A DNA stretch of 64,000 nt from Salinilacihabitans rarus (GTDB taxonomy: Archaea; Halobacteriota; Halobacteria; Halobacteriales; Natrialbaceae), in assembly GCF_024296665.1 (NCBI RefSeq), contig NZ_CP100762.1, positions 1,612,001 through 1,676,000 of the forward strand, given 5' to 3'. Shown here in pieces: positions 35,775 through 42,788 of the stretch. A program made the translations under genes and the position numbers. The notes below the pieces were generated by a model. It was not told the DNA's origin and did not search any database. It was given only the letters and a program-made list of their open reading frames with translations. Every line of letters starts with the position of its first letter. The stretch's first letter is position 1.

Positions 35775-35903
35775 ATGGCTATCAATCTCCTCAACAACCT
35801 CACCCCTGAAACAGTGCTGAGGGTCAACAGTGAGTCCGACAACACCGGTCGGACAGCAGAGTCAAGTATTCTCCCTTGTGTATCTCGGTCAAGACACCGC
35901 TAA
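35775..35903 (+). CDS. Possible 42-residue leader ORF coupled to the TRAM gene
   Basis: A short frame, MAINLLNNLTPETVLRVNSE onward, ends at TAA 35901-35903, overlapping the ATG of the TRAM gene (TAATG). That overlap is the main reason to list it, since it would allow translational coupling. The C-terminal half (SSILPCVSRSRHR) is not typical of haloarchaeal proteins, so it may be non-coding. Confidence 0.28.
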   Translation: MAINLLNNLTPETVLRVNSESDNTGRTAESSILPCVSRSRHR

Positions 35904-36316
35904 TGGAAATTTCCGACCAACTTCGCTGTCTGTTCTCTGCCACTATCGAAGAGCGAGGCGACTCCTATGTGGTCGAAGTCCCCAAGCAAGAGATTCGCCT
36001 TGGCGACATTCGGGAAGGCGAGACGTATCGCGTGGCTGTTCTCCCTTCATCGTCCAATGACGACACCAGCGACATTGAAACCAAACCAGAACGCGAACGT
36101 AGCCCACCGAAGCCACCGGTCGAAGAGGGAGAACAGCGCACCGTCGAAATCGAGGACATAGGCGAACAGGGAGACGGTATCACTCGTGTCGAGCGTGGCT
36201 TCGTCGTCATTGTTCCCGACACTGAACAGGGCGAGCGCGTTACCGTCGAGATTACTGATGTGCGAGAAAACGTCGCCTTCGCTGAAGTGGTTGAGCGGCT
36301 AAGTTATTACGAATAG
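35903..36316 (+). CDS. TRAM-domain protein
   Basis: A 137-residue protein. The N-terminal part (about 1-50, MEISDQLRCLFSATIEERGD, YVVEVPKQEIRLGDIREGET) and the C-terminal TRAM domain (about 78-137, VEIEDIGEQGDGITRVERGF, VTVEITDVRENVAFAEVVE) match the stand-alone TRAM proteins of haloarchaea. A Pro/Glu/Ser linker joins them. TRAM proteins bind RNA and may act as RNA chaperones. It is probably a chromosomal-type gene captured by the element. The 3' end overlaps the next, convergent gene by ten bases. Confidence 0.85.
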   Translation: MEISDQLRCLFSATIEERGDSYVVEVPKQEIRLGDIREGETYRVAVLPSSSNDDTSDIETKPERERSPPKPPVEEGEQRTVEIEDIGEQGDGITRVERGFVVIVPDTEQGERVTVEITDVRENVAFAEVVERLSYYE

Positions 36317-37242
36317 TCCGAGGTATTTTCTTTCCGCTTTCTAATTTCAGCTTCACTGATATTGTACTGTTCTTTGAGCTTGGCCTTTGCCTCTGAACTT
36401 TGTTCCTGAATTTCCCTATTCTTCGTAATTAGGTCCTCTTGGAGTGTCTCTAACTGCTCAAATTCGTCCGAAAATTCTTCTAAAGACCGTAACTCAATCA
36501 ATGTATCTCGGATGTCGCTTATGTTGTCAGAAATCCACCCTTTAGTGACGTCTGGTCGTTCCCCCCTCAAAGTCACATATGCTAAATCGTCTGAATACTC
36601 CGAAAGTCTCTGATAGAACGAATCTCCTTCTTTATGCGGACGTGTTGATTCCAAACTTGAGCCAGTGGCATTCAGTAACTCGTCTAACCGGTCTTCCGTC
36701 AGGCCATCGGGTATATACTGGATAAGCTTTTCTTTGAGTTCTTCTCTCTGTTTCGCATACTCATTCCGGTATCTGAAGTACTCTCGAAAGTCCGCTGTTA
36801 TCTCCGGATATACTGGTGAAAGGTCCTGAAGCAATTCTTCTTCTGGCTCTTCCGCAGTCTTGAGGACGGGATATGTCACTGGAGCCTCTTGGGCCTGCTT
36901 CAATCGGATTTCGTCGATTTGTAACTGGTCATTGGTAGTCTCTATCAGTCTAACAATCGTCTCGATAATTCCGTCCTTCCGATACTCGGCAAGTGTTTGA
37001 CGAGTCAGTCGTCGTTCCTTCCTCGCTTCGAGGAAACCTAACCCGCTCAGACCGATATTGATGAGCGTAACCAATACCAATAGGAAAGGTCCGGATTCTA
37101 CGAGTGTACGAGGTATATTCTGACCAGTGGCCCACGCGTATCCCACCCAAGCCACACCGACAATACCCGCGATAACAAAGGAGACGAGAATAGTAGCCCA
37201 AAACGAATCCCGTGTCAGGTCGATACTCTTAGACCCGTCCAT
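36307..37242 (-). CDS. Membrane-anchored coiled-coil protein
   Basis: A 311-residue protein with two N-terminal transmembrane helices (about residues 16-38 and 50-70) and a long helical cytoplasmic part. Coiled-coil-like stretches include RLKQAQEAPVTYPVLKT flanks and the C-terminal SEAKAKLKEQYNISEAEIRK. It is AT-richer than the chromosome. There is no recognised effector domain. The layout is seen in many defence- or element-encoded membrane proteins, but a function cannot be named. It converges on the TRAM gene. Confidence 0.7.
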   Translation of the reverse strand: MDGSKSIDLTRDSFWATILVSFVIAGIVGVAWVGYAWATGQNIPRTLVESGPFLLVLVTLINIGLSGLGFLEARKERRLTRQTLAEYRKDGIIETIVRLIETTNDQLQIDEIRLKQAQEAPVTYPVLKTAEEPEEELLQDLSPVYPEITADFREYFRYRNEYAKQREELKEKLIQYIPDGLTEDRLDELLNATGSSLESTRPHKEGDSFYQRLSEYSDDLAYVTLRGERPDVTKGWISDNISDIRDTLIELRSLEEFSDEFEQLETLQEDLITKNREIQEQSSEAKAKLKEQYNISEAEIRKRKENTSDYS

Positions 37243-37336
37243 CTGTTTCTGTATTCTTGTTCCTGCTGGTGCATTATGAAAATGGTCGGTGAGCGGTGGT
37301 TTCTTGATTCAAGTGAGTCAATCGGCAGGTGGTAAA

Positions 37337-37687
37337 ATGGCTATTCATCCTGTCTTCGACCGAGGGGACTTGCTTATCCATACGAAAGACCGGAATCTCG
37401 AAAACGAGATATTTGAGGATTCTGACAGCGTGAGTCCGGGCGGCGAAGTCACGTTACAGAACAACGGGACGTACATCAAGAAAGACGCTATCTCCCCGTC
37501 TACGGTCATGGTTCTCGTTGATTTCGGTCGGGACGTGGGTACCGGAATCGCCGCCGCTTGGCTCTATGACAAACTGAAAGATAAGGAAGTCAGCATTGAG
37601 ACAGCGAAAGGCTCCTACGACAAGACGAAAGATGGGATTCAGCAGGCCCTCAAAGATATTGCCGAAGAGAAGAAAGAAGACGAGTAG
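37337..37687 (+). CDS. Element-encoded hypothetical protein
   Basis: A 116-residue protein from ATG 37337; an in-frame GTG at 37289 would add 16 residues. The N-terminal half is beta-like (AIHPVFDRGDLLIHTKDRNL). A short hydrophobic stretch (VMVLVDFGRDVGTGIAAAWL) precedes a Lys/Glu-rich helical tail. It is divergent from the coiled-coil membrane gene, and the short gap between them could hold a shared promoter. The function is unknown. Confidence 0.55.
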   Translation: MAIHPVFDRGDLLIHTKDRNLENEIFEDSDSVSPGGEVTLQNNGTYIKKDAISPSTVMVLVDFGRDVGTGIAAAWLYDKLKDKEVSIETAKGSYDKTKDGIQQALKDIAEEKKEDE

Positions 37688-37743
37688 GGTTGAGGACGCC
37701 GCTACCCGTTGGATACACCTACGGAGCCTGCGTATTTCTGGCA

Positions 37744-38130
37744 ATGACCTTCCGCCTTCCTGAAGAGCGCGTTCCCGAATCCGAGCCGTGGCGCGACCGC
37801 GACTTCCTTGAATGGGCGATTCACGAACGCGGACTGTCGCCCCGAACTATCGCATTTGAGTTGGGGACTGAAGTGAGTCGTGTCACCGTTCACGCCGAAC
37901 GCCTCGGCGTCCTTCGGCCTTGGCGGCATGAACCGACACTGCGCCGTCTCTACGCGGAAGAGGAACTGTCGCCCGAGGAAATCGTGGCCCGTGACGAGTT
38001 CGACTGTTCCGCAACGACCGTCCGGAAGTACCTCGCAGAGTACGAGCTGACTCACGAGGACCCCGACGAAGTAACCTACGGTCGGTTGGACGAACTCGGT
38101 GAGACAGAACCAGAACAGACGAAGGCGTAG
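37744..38130 (+). CDS. HTH-containing DNA-binding protein
   Basis: A 128-residue protein with two helix-turn-helix-like units: LEWAIHERGLSPRTIAFELG with VSRVTVHAERLG, and LRRLYAEEELSPEEIVARDE with CSATTVRKYLAEYEL. This tandem HTH arrangement is typical of small haloarchaeal element proteins related to transposase or homing-type HTH modules. The ATG at 37744 gives a compact N-terminus. The target is unknown. Confidence 0.7.
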   Translation: MTFRLPEERVPESEPWRDRDFLEWAIHERGLSPRTIAFELGTEVSRVTVHAERLGVLRPWRHEPTLRRLYAEEELSPEEIVARDEFDCSATTVRKYLAEYELTHEDPDEVTYGRLDELGETEPEQTKA

Positions 38131-38267
38131 GTACGTGGTTTCCGAATCGTTACTCCCAACTCTTCCCGCAGTCCTTGCAACTCTTCATACCGCGCGTTCG
38201 GGTCACGTTGAAACTGCCACAACAGGGTATTTCGGATTTCTTGCCATGTTATCCGAAACATGGTCAC
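38076..38267 (-). CDS. Possible small ORF opposite the HTH gene end
   Basis: A 63-residue frame, MTMFRITWQEIRNTLLWQFQ onward, is open from 38267 and overlaps the 3' end of the HTH gene by 55 bases. The non-overlapping 45 residues look protein-like and amphipathic, but there is no homologue I recognise. It may be chance. Confidence 0.2.
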   Translation of the reverse strand: MTMFRITWQEIRNTLLWQFQRDPNARYEELQGLREELGVTIRKPRTYAFVCSGSVSPSSSNRP

Positions 38268-38367
38268 AGGCTATAATAAATCCACACGGCGGCTAACTTC
38301 TACGAGCCAACCTGCTGGTCGCTTGGACGAAACGGTGTAGCAGAAGAGTACCTTGCTCGGTGTTCCC

Positions 38368-38757
38368 CTATGCTACAGTGTGTATGAGTTCAGGATTCGC
38401 TATCAGGACGACACCAAGTCCGTAGATAGGAAGGGACTTAATGTCGAAGAAGTTCCACTCCGCCGCTTTGTTGACCCCGAGCATACCGAGGACGAGAATC
38501 GTTCCGAGTAGTTGTCCGGGCGGAATGTGTGGAAGAGCCTGTTCCCACAGGTTGCCCACCATCGGGGTTATGAGAGACGCACCGAAGAGCGTCCCCACGA
38601 ATATCAGCAACGCACCGTACTTCCCTCGGAAGTCTCCATTGAACAGGAAGAATCCGTCTCTTGCTTCGTAGACACTGATTCCAACCACTGCCATAGTCAG
38701 GCCAGTCATGATGGTGTCGAGGTGATTCGACACGTATTGAAGGGCTTCTGCTACCAT
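38368..38757 (-). CDS. Element-encoded four-helix membrane protein
   Basis: A 129-residue protein with four hydrophobic segments (about residues 15-33, 48-68, 82-97 and 108-124). It starts MVAEALQYVSNHLDTIMTGL. The ATG at 38757 is used because upstream residues in the frame are not conserved-looking. A second small multi-helix protein, at 40815-41231, has similar size and layout. No family is recognised; holin-like or channel-like roles are possible but unsupported. Confidence 0.6.
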   Translation of the reverse strand: MVAEALQYVSNHLDTIMTGLTMAVVGISVYEARDGFFLFNGDFRGKYGALLIFVGTLFGASLITPMVGNLWEQALPHIPPGQLLGTILVLGMLGVNKAAEWNFFDIKSLPIYGLGVVLIANPELIHTVA

Positions 38758-39091
38758 GTCCGTATCTGACGAGCCACTGGCAAATAAGTGTTCGACAACC
38801 AAGGTGAAAGTGGAACCAAGTGTATCCGGAGTCTCGGAGCCGAGCCTGAAAAACCACTTAACCGCCACCACACTCGAACTGCGCGAAGAGGCCGTTCCTG
38901 AAGGACGCCACCAGCATACTCTCGGCCCGTAGTCCGCCGCTTCCGCCCTCAAAGTTCGACGCCGACGAGTGGGCCATGCTGTCGAAGGCGACTGTCATGA
39001 CCGGTACACGGCCAGCAGGGTAGCACGAACGCGGTCAATCACCCCGCGAAATCACGTATCGAGAGAGCCAGAGAGCGCTTGAGAAAAAATC

Positions 39092-39227
39092 GCCCCCTCT
39101 CGAACCCCCACCCTGCCCCCGGCTGTCCCGGCCTGACCCGGACTACCCCCGCCCCCACCGGGCCAGTCCCCTCGGCCTCTCGTACCCCCTACCAGCCCAC
39201 CCGGCCTACGAGGTGCCCCCACCCCTG
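39092..39227. repeat. C-rich, strand-asymmetric tract
   Basis: Many runs of three to five C occur on the plus strand (for example 39092-39096, 39116-39120, 39146-39150, 39152-39156), with few G runs. The minus strand thus carries repeated G-runs that could form a G-quadruplex. It is not a tandem repeat and not protein-like in any frame. Confidence 0.6.
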
Positions 39228-39621
39228 CCTCTCTGTGCGCTCTACTGGTGTCTGTCTCTGCTGCATGAGTGTGTGGGCAGTGTAGGGCGGGCAGACACCC
39301 CCGGAGAGACGGCCCCACAGGGCCGTAGCGTCCTGCTATGACCTTCTCCAACGCTCCCTAAACACGCATTAGAGTGCCTGAAGAGCCGGTTTTCCCCATA
39401 TATTATTTTCTTGATATACTCAAAACGCTTCACAGAGCCGACGACCTCTAAAATACCATTCCACCCCCCTCATTCCGATATAGGGGATGAACAAGGAGAC
39501 GCCCCGGTGTCGAATCGAGAGCGTCGGTAGTAGTCACACCCCCAACACTCTGAAAACCGGCTTCGAAATTAGTCATTCCGAAATAAGGAATGAAGAAGAA
39601 CACCAGATTCAGCCGGTTGTC

Positions 39622-39702
39622 CTACGGCTCGTCCAGCGGCGAGTTCTGTTCGAGTTCGTCTTTGACTTGCCCCGGCACCACCGCAAAACTACCACTATAC
39701 AT
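39622..39702 (-). CDS. Possible 26-residue peptide downstream of an operator-like site
   Basis: A short frame, MYSGSFAVVPGQVKDELEQN onward, ends at 39622. Its acidic tail looks haloarchaeal. AT-rich TATA-like DNA (39704-39718) and the paired TTGGCCAA palindromes lie just upstream. It may be a small regulatory peptide or the remnant of a longer gene. Confidence 0.22.
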   Translation of the reverse strand: MYSGSFAVVPGQVKDELEQNSPLDEP

Positions 39703-39725
39703 AGTATATAGATATTATTATGTAT

Positions 39726-39755
39726 TTGGCCAAGTTCCAAGTCTGAATTGGCCAA
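39726..39755. promoter_or_regulatory. Paired TTGGCCAA palindromes
   Basis: Two exact copies of the 8-base palindrome TTGGCCAA lie at 39726-39733 and 39748-39755, 22 bases apart (about two helical turns, so on the same face). They sit next to TATA-like DNA at 39704-39718. This is the geometry of a cooperative operator, perhaps for one of the element's HTH proteins. Confidence 0.45.
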
Positions 39756-40272
39756 GCCAGTAACTCATCCTGATACCCCTATCAGAATAGCGTCTCACGC
39801 TATCTTATAGCGTTATAACTTCTTAACTCGATTCCAAGGCAGTCTATGAGTGGCATTGTAAGCGCCTTCGATACTATACGAACCCAACGCACTCGGTCAC
39901 GAAAGCAGTCGCTTGTGACCTCGCTCACGCCGCTCTGAACGGCACTGACTTCCACGATGCGCCTACAAATCCGGATAGAACCATCAATCAGCGCTCTATA
40001 AAATTATAAAACTTCTTATGGCTTGTGAGCGAGCCATAGAGCGCGTTCAGATTTACGTGACCCATACCACTTGGAGCGGAACGAAGTGGCTCACAACCCA
40101 TCTCACGCTCGTCAGAACGGCCTGAGGCGTAGGCGGGGCAGTTCGCCATTTCTTTAGCGGTATATTGGCTTTACTTGTCGTTTCGAGGTTGGGAATGAGC
40201 GGGAAACTGGTGCTGAAGCCGCGACCGTTTCGGCGGTGGCTACGGTGCTGGTTGCCTTTGTCGTAGTAGTTG

Positions 40273-40650
40273 GTCTACTATGGTAGTACTATGTATTATA
40301 TAATATAAATTATGTTAGAATAGTATAGAGTATGAGAAGAGAAAGGGGACTATAGGGGATAGAGTAGAGAGCGCTGTTGTAGTATAGTAGTACTGTAGAT
40401 AGTATACCTATAGAACGAAAAAACCTACTGTACAGTCTATAGTAGACGAAGAACGAGTGGTATAGTGGTGTACGAACGAACCGTAACAGTCTACACTATC
40501 TACCAGTACCACGAACGAACCATCACCACGTAGTACACTGCTATACGGTGTTGTCCGACGAAACTACGTGGTCACTTGCCCGTAGTTGTCCGTGTTGTCC
40601 ATGAATCCCACTTGTCTCTGTAGGCCCTGTTGTCCGGATTGTCCGACGAA
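40273..40650. other. Candidate replication/maintenance locus: AT-rich core with repeats
   Basis: An AT-rich core (about 40280-40330) sits next to an inverted pair GTCTACTAT (40273-40281) and ATAGTAGAC (40439-40447). Then ACGAACGAACC occurs at 40472 and 40511. TTGTCC occurs at 40551, 40586, 40595, 40630 and 40639, with spacings 35, 9, 35, 9, meaning a 44-base period. An unwinding-prone core beside direct iterons is typical of replication origins or partition sites. No Orc/Cdc6 or Rep gene is recognised nearby, so the role is uncertain. Confidence 0.45.
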
Positions 40651-40814
40651 GTTCACAAGCAATCTGGCTCCGATATCACACGCTATGAGGTTGCAGAAAG
40701 TGATGAAAATATACTACTAATACCATATACCATAAATTCTGATAAGATGGTCACCGAGCTGTGCGTCTCATTATCTAAACACCTCGAAAACCTCGCGCTC
40801 GTCGGTTGAGTTGA

Positions 40815-41231
40815 TTAGTATCGTCCACCAGAGTCAAGAATCGCTTCCAATACCTTCCCCCAAGGGATTGGCGCACCGACCGTCACCAGTCCTGCTCCGA
40901 AAACAATCATCCAAAAGCCCGCCTCGCTCTGGTGATAGAGTAACTGTGTAGCCCCTACTGTTTCAAGTAACGCACCGAGAAATCCGAGCGGCCCTGCGAG
41001 AATTGTCGCGCCAATAATCCCGGCAAGAGAAACGAGGCCCGGAAGCGAAGTGATGAGTCCTACAGTTAGGTCGATAGACAATGACGTAGCGGGTTCAGTT
41101 GTCGGAGTGGCTTCCCGAGCGGAGCGAATAACAACGCCCCCAACGGTCGCCATCAGAGTCAGAATCATCGCACCGAAGGCTTCAGCGACGCGAGTACGGA
41201 AGCGGTCAACATGGTTCATGAGAGGCGACAT
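40815..41231 (-). CDS. Element-encoded small membrane protein
   Basis: A 138-residue protein with three to four hydrophobic segments (about residues 18-36, 55-78, 80-95 and 103-122), including LVSLAGIIGATILAGPLGFL. The start is ATG 41231; a second ATG four codons later is possible. No family is recognised. It borders the origin-like region and is similar in size and topology to the protein at 38368-38757. Confidence 0.6.
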   Translation of the reverse strand: MSPLMNHVDRFRTRVAEAFGAMILTLMATVGGVVIRSAREATPTTEPATSLSIDLTVGLITSLPGLVSLAGIIGATILAGPLGFLGALLETVGATQLLYHQSEAGFWMIVFGAGLVTVGAPIPWGKVLEAILDSGGRY

Positions 41232-41302
41232 GTTGTGAACACAAATAATCCCTTCCGGTAGACACGACTAGCTCAGATGACGGTAATCGCGGGGATTGAA
41301 GA

Positions 41303-42076
41303 ATGTCTACCGAGGTATGTAACTCAATGGGTAATGAGATTGTATCTCGTGTAACTCGCGGTCTTGTAGAGCGCTATAATCGCGGACGGGAACGTATTGG
41401 CTTGAACAAAATCGGGCCACGAAAACAACGGCACTACCGTAGACTCCTTGTATATCTTGGAACTGGCGGCATATTGATTCTAACTTTGACCGCTATCTTC
41501 GCGTTCTTTCCATCCCCTGTACTTTCTCTCGTGAGCCTCACACTGGCGATTTTATCGATTTCTCTGGCAATTTTCTCGTTCACCCAACCCGAATACTGGT
41601 ACCCCCGTGATGTGGAACACCTGATTAAGTCCACGGAACCCGATGAATGGGAGTACCAAGAAATAGATGAGGAAAGCCGGACTCAATTCGTCTACAAGAA
41701 TAATAGAGATATAGTGCTGAAATTTCAACCATATAGTGAACGTGAAGATTTCCACGAAGAGTGGGTAGAGAACTATATGGATGAAACAGCGTACAAACGG
41801 CAACTCGAAGTAACCCATAGAGGGCGTCGTTTGGATAATGTGTACATAGTATCAGTTGATGGCGGGAGTGATGATATTCCAATCCCTTCCCGCTTTGACT
41901 TAACTATCTCTGAATACGAGTATGAGTTGGGACGCATACTCAATTGCGCTCAAGCGGAACACCTCGCACGAGATTTAGAGGATTATGACCGAGAGTACCA
42001 CCAAGCGCTCAAGCATGGTGGAATATCGGCTGAAAACGATTCGTTCGAGATTAATTGGAATAAGACAACATACTGA
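41303..42076 (+). CDS. Element-encoded membrane protein with soluble C-terminal domain
   Basis: A 257-residue protein. A basic N-terminus (YNRGRERIGLNKIGPRKQRH) precedes two hydrophobic segments (about 48-68 and 71-93). A soluble acidic domain of about 160 residues follows, starting FTQPEYWYPRDVEHLIKSTE. No known domain is visible. The gene is AT-rich compared with the chromosome. It converges on the first TBP-like gene with a 55-base gap. Confidence 0.65.
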   Translation: MSTEVCNSMGNEIVSRVTRGLVERYNRGRERIGLNKIGPRKQRHYRRLLVYLGTGGILILTLTAIFAFFPSPVLSLVSLTLAILSISLAIFSFTQPEYWYPRDVEHLIKSTEPDEWEYQEIDEESRTQFVYKNNRDIVLKFQPYSEREDFHEEWVENYMDETAYKRQLEVTHRGRRLDNVYIVSVDGGSDDIPIPSRFDLTISEYEYELGRILNCAQAEHLARDLEDYDREYHQALKHGGISAENDSFEINWNKTTY

Positions 42077-42131
42077 CAATTTTCAGAAAGGGTTAGAATA
42101 GGATTCTCCGACTTCCAATCCCGCGCTGAAT

Positions 42132-42662
42132 TCAAGCACTATCCAACACAGCGAGTTCGTCTTTCAACTGTTTAACAGCAGATTTCGCCTCGCTCCTATC
42201 GGTCGTTCCACCGACGATGATTTTCCCGCTAGCGAAGACCAGTAGAGCCACTTCGTGTTCGGGCGGTCGGTAAATGAGGCCGGGGAATTGCTCGGGTCCG
42301 TACTCGGTGTCTTCCATCCCGAGCGCGATAGTGAGCGCTTCCAAGTTCACCTCTCGCCCGAGGTCTTCCATGAAGACCGAGGTAACGTGCCTGAACTCGT
42401 AGTCGGGAACCTCGACGCCGATTTCGGATAACACCTCTCGGAATCGGTCAGCCGCTTCGGTCAGATGGTCTTCGTCCGTCGCGCCCCGAATCTGAAACGT
42501 TCCTGTCCGATAGAGAGTGTACGCGGGACCGTCTTCTTCCAACCGAACCGTAGCCATGCCGTTGCTCGTGAAATTAGCGTCTACAGAACCGCCAAGATGG
42601 TTCTCAAGCTCGGAGACGAAGGTGTCTAAATCTAATTCTCGACCGAGAGAGCCGCTCCCCAT
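42132..42662 (-). CDS. TATA-binding-protein homologue, divergent (TBP-like 1)
   Basis: A 176-residue protein with the two-repeat TBP layout. Repeat 2 is canonical: VNLEALTIALGMEDTEYGPE, EQFPGL (124-129) and LVFASGKIIVGG with FASGK at 143-147. Repeat 1 is strongly changed: the stirrup reads TLYRTGTFQIRG and the EQFP loop is lost. Upstream in-frame codons (LEIVST) look like the missing first strand, so a CTG start at 42680 is possible. TBP recruits TFB and RNA polymerase to TATA boxes. The gene is divergent from hsdM and may control it or other element promoters. Confidence 0.85.
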   Translation of the reverse strand: MGSGSLGRELDLDTFVSELENHLGGSVDANFTSNGMATVRLEEDGPAYTLYRTGTFQIRGATDEDHLTEAADRFREVLSEIGVEVPDYEFRHVTSVFMEDLGREVNLEALTIALGMEDTEYGPEQFPGLIYRPPEHEVALLVFASGKIIVGGTTDRSEAKSAVKQLKDELAVLDSA

Positions 42663-42718
42663 CGTACTGACGATTTCCAGATTGGGCTGTTATGATAGAC
42701 TGTAGAACCCAAGTGCTG

Positions 42719-42725
42719 TATATAT
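42719..42725. promoter_or_regulatory. Symmetric TATA-like site between TBP-like 1 and hsdM
   Basis: TATATAT at 42719-42725 is the clearest TATA-like sequence in the 126-base divergent gap. It is nearly palindromic, so it could serve either direction, leaving about 40 bases of leader for hsdM or about 30 for the TBP-like gene. It is a natural place for the element's own TBP to act. No experimental start site is known. Confidence 0.4.
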
Positions 42726-42788
42726 CCCCATCTCTCGGTGTCGAAATCCATCGGAGCAAATATCACGCTCGCGTGAAAGCAGACGAGT

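Larger units (their letters stand above)
38758..40814. other. 2-kb gene-poor, repeat-rich region of the element
   Basis: No convincing gene longer than about 80 codons lies here. It holds, in order: a GC-rich stretch (38870-39030) whose plus-strand reading ends FDADEWAMLSKATVMTGT, possibly a gene remnant; a C-rich tract (39092-39227); short inverted repeats such as CATTCC/GGAATG near 39575-39595; paired TTGGCCAA palindromes; ATAGCG/CGCTAT repeats (39787-39812); ATGGCT/AGCCAT near 40018-40037; and an AT-rich core with flanking repeats (40273-40650). The content resembles a replication or maintenance locus rather than plain intergenic DNA. Confidence 0.6.

Noticed and set aside
39052-39351. A 99-codon minus-strand frame over the C-rich tract
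   Set aside because: Low-complexity Gly/Arg/Pro-rich translation produced by the skewed base composition.
40441-40650. A CRISPR array in the repeat-rich region
   Set aside because: The repeated units are only six to eleven bases, with irregular unlike sequence between them and no cas genes.
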